Assembly: GCF_043290135.1 (NCBI RefSeq)
Contig: NC_134701.1
Span: 66,719,502 to 66,783,501 of the forward strand
DNA from: Rhipicephalus microplus
Taxonomy: Eukaryota; Arthropoda; Arachnida; Ixodida; Ixodidae
Length of the DNA stretch: 64,000 nt
Reading direction: 5' to 3'
Shown here: positions 13,653 to 25,496 of the stretch, in pieces
How positions within the stretch are numbered: position 1 is the stretch's first letter
Layout of the letters: every line of letters begins with the position of its first letter
Notes under the pieces: model-generated
The model's database searches: none
What the model saw: only the letters and a program-made list of their open reading frames with translations
Told to the model about the DNA's origin: nothing
Translations under genes and position numbers: made by a program

Positions 13653-14666
13653 GGCATAGAGTTTCATACAACAATACTTAGTAGGGAATCTGGCGCTAAT
13701 GTCTATGCGGGCTCCTTCAGCGGCGCTTGTTACCCCTATAGGAACTATGGGAAGTACAGGCTTCTGATCCACTTAAAATGGATTACGTTCTTGAGATTCG
13801 TGACGCTTCTTTTCGGATTGTAAAACAAAGTGATATAAACTCATATTTATTTGAAACTTGCTTCATTTATTTGTACTCAAACTTTATTTCTAAAAGCTTT
13901 CGTGTTGAGGCGGCAAAAGTGAAACCTGGGAAAATTTAAACCTGAGTATGCATTGCTCTGCCATTGCGTTCCAGATTTGGCATTAAGATTTAATTAATTA
14001 TTTTTTACAACACATGAAAACAAGCATGATTGTTTTTCTCTTGAAAATACACATTATGTATTTATAGAAATAACAGTACAGTACGTGTCAATTGAGAAAC
14101 GCTTAACGTTTCGTCTTATGAAATGTTACGTGCGTCTGTCCAAGCAACGCCTCCTAGGAGGCATTGGTGCAAGTGGTCTGCCCCCAGCGCACCTCTGGTT
14201 TTGTTGTGAAGTCGAGTCAGCGAAGCCTGACGGTGCGTCTGGCTAGCTTCGTTATCCTTTTGTAGTCGATTTATAACGAGTTTAGGCATGGCGTGCTTGT
14301 GAAAAAACATGAACTCGGTGTAATATTCTGCACTAGCATGAGACTCTACATTTATTCCCAGCGATGAGTGGACGACACCTCATTTAAACTGTCAAATACG
14401 ACTTGTAAAGATTCAATGTCGTGGCAAACTTAAGATCTAGTGGTCTTAAGCCTTTTGGAACAACAATGATGCTGCTTCAGTGCTTTTCATCGCACCCCAC
14501 TGCCCGTGCTGCGCGAAAAATGAAACTAAAACTGTGGAAAAAGTCTGTGGACAGTTCGCTAGCTAACCCTATTCATACCGAAGCCTGTACTTCCCATAAT
14601 TCCCATGGAGATACTCGATATTAGCGCCAGGTTTCTCTCTAGGTATTATTTTATGAAACTCTATGG
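13653..14666. mobile_element. Inverted-repeat element, CATAGAGTTTCAT termini
   Basis: Sequence at 13653-13765 (CATAGAGTTTCATA ... TGGCGCTAAT ... GGGAAGTACAGGCTTC) reappears inverted at 14580-14666 (GAAGCCTGTACTTCCCATAA ... ATTAGCGCCAG ... ATGAAACTCTATGG). The arms are about 85-110 bp with indels and enclose about 815 bp without a coding region. This is best read as an old non-autonomous DNA or foldback element. Confidence 0.6.
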
Positions 14667-15227
14667 TTCGAGGTAATCAATCAAAATTCATTTGTAAGCA
14701 ACCTGCTCAACAGTGTAACTTACAATTTTGCACAAGTGACTGAAGTTTACAAGGGAATGTATGCAGTGAATTTCAGTGAGATCCATACACGTAAAAAAAA
14801 GTCATCAGAGCTAACATTCAAGTAAGCATATAAAGTTTGTCCTATAAAGCCTTCAAGCAAATCACCCCTTGTTTTGTGCAAGAAGCACCTCCCCATCTGT
14901 TTTAACGTATTGTTATGTTAAAGAATTTGAGTGTGCTGTAATGTGGCTTACGACTGACAGTATTATTCTCACGTAACAATATCACTAGTGCACATAAGGA
15001 ATTTCAGCACTGACAAATTCTTCGTTTATGCAAGCACATTTTCTTGTGAAAGCCCTTCAACAACAACAGTCCTCCTTAACCTTGAGCTCGTCCTGCTCAT
15101 TTAATTTTCTTTTGTATACTCTAATTAAATGCCCTCTTGTATTTAATGTTTCAACCTTCCCAAAGTGGCCAATGCACTCTGCTAAGGGATTTCCCCTCCA
15201 CCCCCACCACCTGTACTTGTCGTGCAG
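14667..15227. other. Sequence upstream of the zinc-finger exon
   Basis: Presumed intron. The last 30 bases before the exon are pyrimidine-rich (CCCCTCCACCCCCACCACC) and end in TTGTCGTGCAG, a good 3' splice site. No other feature was recognised. Confidence 0.5.
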
Positions 15228-15405
15228 GTCTTCCTGAAAGCCCTGGTGCCCTTTCTCTGGGCACGCACAGGCGCTGCCAGCTGCTGCAGTGTAATTACTG
15301 CCCATTTGTGAGTCGCTTTGAGAGTGCCATCCGCAGGCACCAGCTACGGCACACCAAGGAGAGGCCCCACCGGTGCGAGTTCTGCCCAAAGAGCTTCCAG
15401 CGCAG
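15228..15405 (+). CDS. C2H2 zinc-finger protein, penultimate coding exon (partial gene)
   Basis: An internal exon preceded by TTGTCGTGCAG and followed by the donor GTCAGT. The frame leaves two bases of a split codon at the start and ends with two bases (AG) of a codon completed by the next exon. It encodes one complete C2H2 finger, CNYC-x12-H-QLR-H, then the linker TKERPHR (a variant of the classic TGEKP linker) and the first half of a second finger, CEFCPKSFQR. Classic linkers between fingers are typical of sequence-specific DNA-binding nuclear proteins, so a transcription-factor role is likely. Upstream exons were not identified; they may lie to the left in the window or beyond it. The protein's identity within this huge family cannot be set from two fingers. 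Two nearer AG sites could shorten the exon start. Confidence 0.85.
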
Positions 15406-16850
15406 GTCAGTCTTGTGATACCTAATGAAACAGGTTGTCTTCTCGAAGGCTCTTCAGTGCACACCTTTGTGCATGATACAAGACCATTTTTGCGGAGTGC
15501 CCGTGTCTACAGAGAGACTTTATAGCAGCCATGTATGGCACTAGCACCACCTAGCAGTCATCGCTGGGTTTGAGATAAATATGATACGAGCGATATGAGT
15601 GGATATGTGGTGTGGCCACTCAATTCATTAGTATTCTGTCAGCATGTAGATCCTTCATAGCCACATGATTTTCCTTTTTTCTCTCTTGGCGTGCTTCATG
15701 TGTATCATAGAATTCATAAACAACCATGCACTGCTTTGAATTAAGCAAATTCATGGGCTATCTTCAAAGCTGAATAAATTTTTCACCTCTTATTCAATAA
15801 ACAGTGTGCCCATTTTTTAGCAGAGGCAGTTGCTGTACAGATCTTTGACGGAGCAGTGACACCAACTTTCGGACTCGAGATGTAGCATTCATTCGATTCC
15901 TTGGTATGCATGAGCTTTTTAGCGGAGTATGAATGACGTGCATTACGTAGAAGTTATTCTGTTTCAAGCTAAAAGTGTATCCAAAGGCTCAGGAGTGCTT
16001 TCCCGGCCATGAGACATAAACAGTATTGTGACGTATAGCAAGCTCCTAGGACATGTCTTAGGCAAGGAGTGATGATGAGCGAGTAGGGATGGCGTTGACA
16101 ATTTTTGTGCTGTCATCACATTGTTGTTATGTCGTATCATCTGGGGGTGATGCCTAGCTGCCCAGCAATTGCTTCACTTGCTTCGTTTTGTTTGGTTAGT
16201 GCAGCGCATTCGTGTGAATCCAGTGTTTTCGTTGTGCCGCTTCGAGTGAAATATCCTGGAGTCATGAGCACAATTGTGATTATTTGAAGCTATGGTCATC
16301 ATGACACACACACAGTGTTTGTACGTTTTACCATTTACCAGCCAGTGTGGATTCCAAGCATGCGTCTCAAGTTACCACGTGGTTACTCGGTCTAGCATTT
16401 GTTTAGGAATCACTGCTTAGAAGAGGATCGAATCGAAAACGATTCGGCATGCCGCTAATCCCCACGATTCCACATTTATCAGCGTTTTCATCGTCCCTTG
16501 TGGATGCTGATGACAGCAGTGACGACAATTGCGGTGGCTAGGACATGCCTATACTTGTGCACGCTGAGCAGATGAAATGCTTACTAAAACCTGTGTCACC
16601 ATTTCGTGTGGCCACGAGATCAGATGGGGTGGGACCATAGGAGGGGACTGCTTGGCAGCGCTGGCATCGCTATGAATTTGCAGGTTTTGCTCCCGTTTTG
16701 AATTGGTTTCGATACTGCTAATACCAATCGATACTTCATATATTAATTCATCCTTATGTTGCATTATTAGTACCGAATTATTACTAGGGGATTGATAACT
16801 ACATGTTGTCACAAAATAGTGACATGCATCAAGTTGATGTCACTGCTCCT

Positions 16851-17350
16851 TTAAGGGGACACTAAAGAGGATCAATCACTTAGTTAAGATTGACTAACTG
16901 CGCTCTGAGAACACTTATGATGTATGTTTCACTATCACAAGTTCATTATTAGTGAAGAAAAGCAAGGTCGAAGTTTCATTTTTATGTTTTGCACCAGGAT
17001 CTGTGCGCGTGATGCAAGAAATCTCAAAATGTCTTTTTGATATTTTTGTGGCATTGGCTCGACGAAATTTTCTGAAACTTCGTATTCTATGTCATTTGGC
17101 ACCCACAGATTACAATTTACTTCATTTTTATCAATTGGAAACTACATAGGACCCTGTAGACACCTTCAAAATTTCTTACATCACTGTGCTTGGTGTAAGA
17201 ATTTCAAGTTGGTGTCGCGACACACTTTTTCTTTTATCGCCTTTTCTCGCTTACTAAGCGTCGTGTCGCAGTAAGAGAGGTGTTTTCAAAATCGTGAAAC
17301 TATACTTTACCAATACACAAAAAAATATATTGCTTTTAGTGTTCCTTTAA
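16851..17350. mobile_element. TTAA-flanked MITE in the zinc-finger intron
   Basis: TTAA (16851-16854) followed by GGGGACACTAAAG is mirrored by CTTTTAGTGTTCCT and TTAA (17347-17350). The 13-16-bp imperfect terminal inverted repeats and the TTAA duplication are the signature of piggyBac-type mobilisation. The interior is non-coding (its forward frame at 16952-17149 has no domain), so the element is non-autonomous. Its ends resemble those at 7308-8028. Confidence 0.65.
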
Positions 17351-18635
17351 CTACCTACTATAAAGCACTATGGATGAACCACTGGCATTCACAGAAACGA
17401 AGGGTGTTTCGTATGGTCACCATTGGCCATGATGAGGCCTACAGGCCGAGGGAGCTAAGTTGCTATTTAGGCTGCAGGATTTTCACAGCATTTTCTCTAA
17501 TCTTCTTTCTTCCCCCACACATGAAAATTTGTATAAGCTGTCTAGAGTAATCACAGATGCTGTTGAGCTCTGTCATGGCCTCTATCAGAACTTAAGTTTG
17601 AAGGAAGAAATGAACACCGTACTTTGCAAACAACTAGGAACATCATCAGTATATGTCAGGGTGTTTACTGTATTGCAACGTAACTTATTTCTGAAATTCT
17701 TACCCCTTCAAGTTAACTATAACCTCAAAAACAGAATACTAGGCTAATTAAAATGCTACAACGCACCCGGCTCGCACGGAATTTTTTTGTTTCATTGGTT
17801 TTGCAGTACACATTGGCAAAAGTGATGAATCGTAAGTCAAAAGTGCTTTTTTCTTTCTTGTTACCACGGTTCAGACATTCCTCCAGGTTGTTCTCATTGT
17901 ACTAGTCGTCTTGTCTGTATGCTATGGTGACCTTGACCAAGAATCATTTTGACTAACCGTTCAATTAGGTCAGAAGATGATAAGGGGACATGGTGCAGCT
18001 TTTACTTTCAAGTGAATTTTCGTTGTACACAATGATAACATACACTGGACTCTCGATAAATAAAACCTGAAGGGACCAGGAAAGTGTGTTTTGTTTAACA
18101 GGAGTTTTGTTTACTGAGATCTTTACAGGGGTGCAGAATTCAAACATAACACAAGTACTTATCTAGGTACCCGCTATGGCATAAGCCACCGTAACTTTCA
18201 ATAACTAAGGAAGCACCTAATATGCCACTGTATTCCTTATTCTGCAGATAAGTCAGGTACGTGCTACTCATGTAAGGCATTATGCCCTCTTTAGGATGTG
18301 GCTGATAACAATGAATCATGGCTGGGTTTTTTGTGATAGGTTGGAAGCATTTGAGCTACTTATCATGCAGTTCACATTGTGTGGCACCTGTTTTTATTTT
18401 GCTCTTCTACGACACTATATTACTTATGTTAACATGGTTCCTTGCCCGACGTGACACTGGTATAGAGTCTTTTTGTGAAGAAATTTATAGAACCAACATC
18501 TCTCTTAGATAGGATACTTGACGGCTACACAGAGGTCTCGGGTTCAAGTCAAATGCAGTCCTAGTGCCTTTTTTATTTTTTCTGACAGCTTAGTGGTTGT
18601 ACGGACAACAGTGTTGGCAGTGAATTGATTGATTA

Positions 18636-18992
18636 GTGGGGTTTCACTCCTACTCACCCTCATCAGTACTCACTCACTCTACTCACCCTCATCAGTACTC
18701 ACTCACGTTCATACTCACTCTTACTCACACTCATCAGTACTCACTCACGTTCATACTCACTTATATCCACACTAAGAGTACTCACTCATGTTCATACTCA
18801 CTCTTACTCACACTCATGAGTACTCACTCACATTCAAACTCATACCTACTCACAATCTAGGCCCTCACTCACGTTCGTACTCATGACTACTCGCACTGAT
18901 GAGTACTGACTCATCAGTACTCATACTCACACTCACCACGTTCAAATGAGTATGAGTGAGTCTGAGTGAGTGTACTCATGAGTGAGTATGCC
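18636..18992 (+). repeat. Minisatellite, ~42-bp unit rich in ACTCACTC
   Basis: At least four degenerate units follow the pattern CATCAGTACTCACTCACGTT plus CATACTCACTCTTACTCACACT. The first unit is shorter (about 29 bp) and the last is eroded. At the right edge (18950-18992) the motif appears inverted (GAGTATGAGTGAGT), which allows a hairpin. The repeat lies inside the zinc-finger intron. The long frame across it is a by-product of the repeat, not a gene. Confidence 0.85.
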
Positions 18993-19189
18993 GAGCTATG
19001 GAATAGTATACAAGGCTCTTAACCATCATCACTGTCACTTTAGTCATGGCCGAGAGTGCAGAGTGGCTGCTTATTGTTGGCAAGGTAGGTGGTAGGTGTC
19101 AATGCAGTATAACAGGCACCGCCGGTGATGTTGTTATGAGGTTTTTAAAAGAGGTTTATTTGTAAGAGCTGGACGGTGAGTGGTTGGTT

Positions 19190-19975
19190 GGTTAGTTATT
19201 CCTCAAAGTCCTGGCGCAACCCATTACGGGGGATCGGCCATGAAACAGGCGGTGCCTCATTGTGAGATCAAATTCGTTTACCAGGAGATAAGGCTGTTTA
19301 AACAAAGAACTGATTGGTAAACAATAGATTAGAAACAAAATAAGTTGAGGTAATAAAGAAATCAAGGAAGCTAATATGGTTTGAAGTAAAGTGAACTTAT
19401 GCCTAAGCTTAAGATTTTATTCGTTTTGTCGCCTTTAGAAAATCGCACACGGCCTCGCAAACATTCCTGTTGCTAAATTCTTTTTCAGTTGCTCCAAAGG
19501 AAAGGACCATAGGTATCTACTGGGGAGATTTTTGTAATTATTAGGAAATATATTGTGAAATTCTATTTTCATTGTTTGAATTGGTGTTTTAAGTACCAGT
19601 ACCTCATGAAGGTCAACTTGTAATGTTTCCAAGAGCTTCTGTACAACGATGACTTGTGGTTGCTTTAATCTAGACCACTGTTGGTTAAAAAAGGATGCCA
19701 GCTCATTAATGAAAATATGTTGCGACCTCCTCTGTGGGGATGTATATATTTATAGGAAGGTGCGAACTGCTAGTATTTGGAACCTAACACGAAGAGAAGG
19801 CAGGTGCGCTTTCTTATATAAAGTATTACTTGTGAGAAATTCAGGAAGTCCAAGACATAAACGTAACACTTCACATTCTAGTAGTACCAGCGGTCTATTT
19901 TGTAGGCGGGTGCTCCAGAAAATAAGGCACAGCCAAACTCCTATATTGGGCAAATATACATACAATATATCATGA
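19190..19975 (-). pseudogene. Decayed LINE (non-LTR retrotransposon) C-terminal fragment
   Basis: Read on the minus strand, 19965-19750 gives LQNRPLVLLECEVLRLCLGL followed by SLRVRFQILAVRTF, and 19632-19435 continues in LINE-like style (LLETLQVDLHEVLVLKTPI). The LRLCLGLP...ILAVRTFL pattern is what I associate with the region after the reverse transcriptase fingers and palm in LINE ORF2. Stops and frame changes separate the blocks, and no RT catalytic motif remains. Sequence down to 19190 may be its 3' UTR. Orientation is opposite to the host zinc-finger gene. The clade is not assigned. Confidence 0.45.
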
Positions 19976-20791
19976 CCAGCACATCACGGCGTAAACGAAA
20001 ACGTTTATTGCTGAGTCTACGAAGCACCCCAAGCACTCTGTGCTCCTCTGTTGTTGCTGCTACTTGTTCGCTATGGAATAGACCCACTGTAGCAATATTT
20101 TGAAAAGTGAAGCTGAGGGCCCAGAAATTTACCCGCTAGATTGATGCCCATGCTAGATTGATGGTAATAATGAGGAAGAGTGGCCAACATTTTTAGACAT
20201 AGTCTTTTTTGTTCATTTTTTTTTTCACTTCTTGCGATAGTGGTTACGAACAGTGGTGGTGGCAGTGGACATCTACCCCACTGCCACTACCATTGTAAAA
20301 CCATTGCCACTGCAAATACCAGGCATGGGGTGATTTAAGATTTTTATGCACTCTTAGACATGGAATATTTTATCCAGTAAAGCAATGGACGTCTAACTGA
20401 CACCTTACAACCCTTTCTTATCTTTTATAAAAAGCACCTCTATAATTTCTGTGGATATTTTTACAGAGTTCCTGAAGAGTGCATATGTTTTATCAAAAAA
20501 AGGTTTTATCTATCAAGAGACCAGCAGGTTTTATCTAGCAAGCAGGTTTGATTTATCAATCGCTCGGTTAGCCAAGATGAACCTACATCAATGTGCTCAA
20601 TATTCATCCTATCTGACCAAGCATTTGTGACTCCCTTTATTGGGGGTAGGATGGGAGTGGGCAATAATGGCGACACATCTGAGCCCAATGTGTATCAGCT
20701 GTGTGGTGCAGCCTCCCTCATGATATGCTTGTGTGCACATTTAAGAAGTGTTTGAGACGACTGACTTGTAGCTTTCCTGCCTCTTTTGAAG

Positions 20792-20954
20792 GTATCAGCT
20801 GACTCAGCACATGGCGATCCGTCATGGCACCAAGCCGCTACCAATTACTCGGCAAAAGGTGCAAGACTTTGGTGACCACATGGCCTCGCTCGATCCCGCT
20901 AATGACTTGTCTGAATTCCAAGTGGATATGAATGTAAACATGTTCCAATTCTAA
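20792..20954 (+). CDS. C2H2 zinc-finger protein, terminal coding exon
   Basis: The acceptor CTCTTTTGAAG precedes the exon. Its first base completes the codon left open at 15405, and the reading continues YQLTQHMAIRH, giving C-x2-C-x12-H-x4-H across the splice. The perfect spacing shows the two exons belong together. After the finger comes a 42-residue tail (GTKPLPITRQKVQDF ... NVNMFQF) that is mildly acidic, has no further finger, and ends at TAA (20952-20954). The intron between the exons is 5,386 bp. A consensus AATAAA follows 218 bp after the stop, and a second possible polyadenylation site lies near 21638. Product and targets are unknown. Confidence 0.88.
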
Positions 20955-23149
20955 AGGAGGGCGCAAAGAAATCGACCAAGCCGTGAGGTGTTCCAGACGG
21001 GCGGTTGTCAAGTCTTCCAAGGTTTTGAAATGCCGGTGAATTTTTGAATTCTGACTGTGAGACCTAATGCATTTGATGTTCCAAGAAGCTTTGTACGAAG
21101 CTAGTTAATGTAAATACATTGGGCTTGTACAGAGCTCATAAGTGTACATACATTGGGCTCCGTCCATACTGAATAAAAAGTCTTTTCGTTGAAAGCTTTG
21201 TTAAAGCACAAAGCATTGCAGCTGGCAATGCTGATTTGGTTTTAGTTTGGATAGTGCGAAATAGGGTCAAATTTGGCTTTACTTAATTTCTCACTGCACA
21301 ATGTGTGTGCGTGTGCACGAAAGGCTACCAATAACTCTCTGCAGTCACAGTGTTTATAAGTGCTCACAATCGTGGCTTACTTTGCATCAGGTTGGTTCCT
21401 CACCATGCTCTAAACTGAGTAATAACCGAGCCATTATTTTAACTCTCACTTCAGTCACTTTTGCACGATTAACAGAGTTCGCTGTCTTTTCTTACCTTGT
21501 CAAGCACGAGTGGTTTGATAAGTGGCTACTTGACTACCACTTAGAACACTCCATGGAGTGCATACAGTTGTTGAAAAGCTGAGCAAATAAAATGCCAAAG
21601 GGTAGCTCGTTATTGTAACATAACAGTATTTTTGTCAAATAAAGTTCCTTGAACATATAAGGTTGACTACTTAGATATTTGGTAGACTGCTGCTGTTTTC
21701 ACATGCTGCAACATCCAGCAAAGATTGAGGTAGTTTCGATGCCAGACATGTTCACAGAGTACCTGTATGTGACTAACCAGAAATCAATAGGTTTTTGAAA
21801 TTATTTGAATGCTTTGAATTAAATTTAAGTTATTATAAATTTTCAAGTATTTGAAACGAACGAATAGATGATTATTAAGCTGTGTGGAATCCCTGTAAAG
21901 GTGGTTTAATTGCAGTGGAGGGGTGCTTACCCATGAAAGCACCTAGCCAGATGTCTATATTTAGTCGGCATGTAATTTTCTGTAAACGTGGTATTCACTC
22001 CTTGAATATATTTTCACGATGTTAAGCCATGAAAATGTAGTCTAGGGAGAATCTGCACTGGCACGAAGCTCCTCTTCAAGGTTAAATGAAGCGATCACCC
22101 TGACATCGATTTATTTTACAAGTTTAAAAACTTGTTCTACTGACTTATATGCTCTAAGTATAGCAAATTTTAAAACATAACATACTTTATAGGTTATCAC
22201 TTGTATTCTACCAGAAGTCATGTATCCTGCTACAATTCAAAGTTGCCTCCACTTTCTTTGATGTAAAAATAATGACAATTACACAGGCCTTGTTTCAGTT
22301 TCAAAACTTATTGTGTATATTATTTAAGTGGATACTTAAATTAAGTGGATACTTTAAATTAAGTGGAACTAAAAATATGTCAATATTTCTTTATAATATA
22401 ATATGCAATATGTGTAATGCTTGATTCGAATTTATTCGGCCAAAATCAGTATTTGCTTAGAACTTAAAATGCACTATTTGCACGAGCCTAAATCATTGTC
22501 AACATTCTTTTTCTTCTTTTCAAGCAAACTGGAACTGATAGTAGCCTGCTGTATGCAGTAGGGTAAATACTGCTGAAAAGTGCATTTCACAAAAAGTTGC
22601 CGCTTTGCCTGAAGGCAAGATATCGATAAGCGTCTAACAGTCATAAAAAGAGCTAGATTTATCGTCCCTGTACATGGCAGTGAGCATTTATGCACAAGTT
22701 AATTCACTCACTATGGTGTGAATATGTGCACAGGCAAACATGAGCACATTTCATCTTACAACTGTGAACTTTGATTTTCATATTGCTCGCACGGTGAGCC
22801 GTGCTAACAGAGGTGAGCAGAAAGTTGCAGCATTAGATGTGTAGAGGGATGCTGTAAGAGAAGAGGCTTGCATGAGGCCCTCAGGTTGCTCAACCCTTGG
22901 AACGAGCATAGATTACAATCGGATTGGGTGGGCACGCATTAGAAGAACATTTTTTTCGGAAAGCCTTTGCTAAAGTAGGGGGCATCATCATTTACATCAT
23001 TGACATCGTTTAATGCTGGGCTGACTGAAAGAGGTACTCACGCGTCCAGCCCCCCACACCGCCCCGTCCCTGTCAAGACTGCATGCTCTTTCTCATGCTT
23101 TCTCTCAACTCTGTATAGTTGTGCATGTGAGATGCAGTGAAGTCTGTTT
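20955..23149. other. 3' UTR and intergenic DNA, nothing else recognised
   Basis: After the zinc-finger 3' UTR the sequence is AT-rich with short non-conserved frames. A small local duplication of AAATTAAGTGGATACTT is at about 22325-22370. Confidence 0.4.
21172..21177 (+). promoter_or_regulatory. Poly(A) signal AATAAA of the zinc-finger gene
   Basis: A consensus AATAAA 218 bp downstream of the TAA at 20952. The 3' UTR between them has no other reading frame of note. An alternative distal signal (CAAATAAAG) is near 21638. Confidence 0.55.
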
Positions 23150-23800
23150 CACACTTTGACTGTAGCCTTGTAGTTACGCCATACGTACATGGCATATCAC
23201 TCAGATTTAAAAAGGTTGTGGCCAGGATTAATGCCAAACTGGTCTGTTCTGCACTCAGCACGCTCACAGGTCGTGCTGAGTGCAGAACAGGGTTGTGCTG
23301 AAAGAGGGGTGTGCTGCTTGGCACAAAAAGGAGGATTTGCAACATAAAACATGTCAAGAAATACTGCACGTGTAACACATGTGCAGTGTATTGCGTACCT
23401 TTAAGTTGTGACAAGTTTTGCATTGGACAGTCTGGTTGATGTATCAATGATCAGTTGAGGGAACATGAAAATATTCTATTTTCAGGCACTGGCGTAACTT
23501 GCATTTGTATTGCAAGTTGTTTGGTTGAACGCCCCTGTTTGATAAGGTTACAATTTTAGGTAAGGCTAAGATGCAGCGAGAACGGGAAATTGTTAGGCAT
23601 TCCATATCTGGAAACTTCATCCAAACAAATGTGTTAGTGCAGCTTCAGTTTTTCTCACCAGGAAAGAATGTTTCTTTCTAGCACAGAGGTGTTCTGCTTA
23701 GATTAGCTTGTTTTTTTATGCCTTGTTTTTTTTTTATCTCCACATGTGCTGTACGGACCTGGGAGGAAGGGTTTTTTTTCGAAATAAACGTCATTTGTTA
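23150..23800 (+). pseudogene. Penelope-like element C-terminal remnant (linker plus GIY-YIG)
   Basis: Plus-strand translation shows the linker-type string VVTPYVHGISLRFKKVVARI, then a degraded GIY-YIG endonuclease core (YCVPLSCDKFCIGQSG, then CINDQLREHE), then LFDKVTILGKAKMQRE, interrupted by stops and frame shifts. The order linker, GIY-YIG, downstream helices matches the C-terminal end of Penelope-like polyproteins. The YCVPLSC...IGQ style differs from the two PLEs at 35-39 kb and 45 kb, so this is a separate lineage. The reverse transcriptase is absent, so the copy is 5'-truncated and dead. No hammerhead core was found beside it. Confidence 0.6.
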
Positions 23801-25091
23801 GTGCCACATCTCTGCTCTGTGTGTCTGTTTCTGCTGCTCTGGATTTTTCCGATTTCAACGTTTCGTGGCTTCATTCGTAGTTAACTAAGTATATAACAAC
23901 TTGCCCAACAAGCAACTCTCCTAAATGGGGAACTAGGGCTGGAGTTTACGCTGACATGTAGCGCCACCCTGTTGAGCATGGTCAGAAACATTCGGGCATA
24001 CAAACAAATGCCAACATGAACCATGCCGCTGTGCATGATGATCGGACGAGGATATACGAGCTTCGAGACCAGTGTAATTGTATTCACGAATGCCACAACC
24101 AGAAAACGTTTTTATAAGAGCAAATAATGATCGACAGTACTCATAGTTGACAGCCTCCGGCGTCAACTTCCACCAATGCACATACATTAGCGCTATGGAT
24201 AATATCACAAGCCTTTATGAAAACTTGCCTTGAAAACGTTGAAGGAAGCACTTGAAAACCTAGGTTGTGTAAGCACCGTGCTGTATATTACACACACCAT
24301 ATTTATTTGATTGTAACATGAGCACGATAGTAACGCGAGGGGTGACATTATAACAAAAATATGAAGAAAACGTCATGTCACATGCGAGTAAATAAGGTAT
24401 TATATCTGACTGTCACGTGCACACCTCTAGACTGGTTTTAAGACAATGACTTGTAAAAAAACCATGATGACCTAGGCATGTTCTATTACTGATCATGCAC
24501 TGCATGTCAACCACGGAACTATGACAAAGTCAATTACCGGTGGGTTGCTCAAAGACGTTTTTTCTAAGTATTCAGGCTAGACGACGGCCGGCCGCAAGCT
24601 TGCAAAGGGTCTGTGGACGAGGGCGAGTCGGCTGCGTTAAATCACAACCACTGCGCATGTTTGCACATCTGCTAACACCTCTAGTATCTGCTTTACACTA
24701 GCCTTTAATGTGTACGTTACCTAAGATATTCGTTTTACTATTGATGGTCTGCTTCAAAAACTTGTTTTTAAAGACTTCAATACGAAAATATTGTGGGTTC
24801 ATGCTAGCCGTTAAACACGTAAAATAAAATGCGTGCCGAAACAGCTTTCATAGTACTATATAGTGCAAGAGCTGCGGCTGCCACTTATGTGAATGTGATG
24901 TCCTCGCTCAAAATGACTGTTGCTGGGCGGAATGTTACGTCAGTGCTGCCTGAGGCACTAATTTTATTTCAAAGCAAGCGTATAACGAGCGACCTGCACA
25001 CGACGTCAAGCTTTGCAAACGCAATTTGAACACACTTGCCTGTAAGTTTACGACGTATATTGCTTGGCACTACGTAAAAAGGTCACACCGT
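23801..25091. other. Non-coding, nothing recognised
   Basis: AT-rich sequence with short frames only. It includes an AAATAAACG motif at about 23780-23790 that may be the poly(A) signal of the adjoining PLE remnant. Confidence 0.35.
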
Positions 25092-25496
25092 TTATTTCGC
25101 ATCATAGACGTACTTTACATCGGACAGCTTCCGTGCTTTCGACACCACAGTCTCGGGAACGTATCTGGTCACACTTGCCACATCACTGCTCACCTGCTTC
25201 AATGCAGTTTTCAACAAAGTGTCCAAATCTTCAGTGCTCTTGCGCATTCTAAAGTACCTGCAACACGACGCGCATCAGGAAAAGCTGGGGTAGTGCTGCA
25301 CGGCATTCACCATGCGTTCCAGCGCGCACGACATGTACGAGGGCACTGCCCTTAGTACGCCTTGCTGTCCTTCTAGCTTGTTCGCAGCCAGTTTGCCAGG
25401 GCGGTGCATCGTGTGAATTTTAGGTAGGGTGCCTCAATGCCCATGCGCTCCGCTCAGGGTAAAGACAGGTGCATCGTCTGCTACGACGGCCGCCAT
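25092..25496 (-). pseudogene. Intronless 134-codon frame with two in-frame TGA codons; unknown protein
   Basis: An ATG with a good context (CAAAATGGC; ATG at 25496) opens a frame that stays in register for 405 bp to TAA at 25092, broken only by TGA at 25434-25436 (codon 21) and 25275-25277 (codon 74). The three open blocks look protein-like: MAAVVADDAPVFTLSGAHGH; a 52-codon middle including KLAANKLEGQQGVLRAVPSY; and a C-terminal block with STEDLDTLLKTALKQVSSDV and RYVPETVVSKARKL. An AATAAA overlaps the stop. I do not recognise the family. One explanation is a processed pseudogene with two CGA-to-TGA changes. Alternatives are a spliced gene (AG|G at 25257 and AAGCAG|GTGAGC at about 25195 are credible splice borders) or chance. 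Selenocysteine decoding is not supported. Confidence 0.35.

Noticed and set aside
15057..15464. 135-codon minus-strand frame over the zinc-finger exon
   Set aside because: It is the antisense shadow of a well-supported C2H2 exon with matching splice sites.
18636..18992. Possible CRISPR array
   Set aside because: Units are adjacent and degenerate with no unique spacers, in a eukaryotic intron; it is a minisatellite.
25275..25436. Selenocysteine reading of the two TGA codons
   Set aside because: No recognised selenoprotein motif and no SECIS-like structure was identified; C-to-T decay is simpler.
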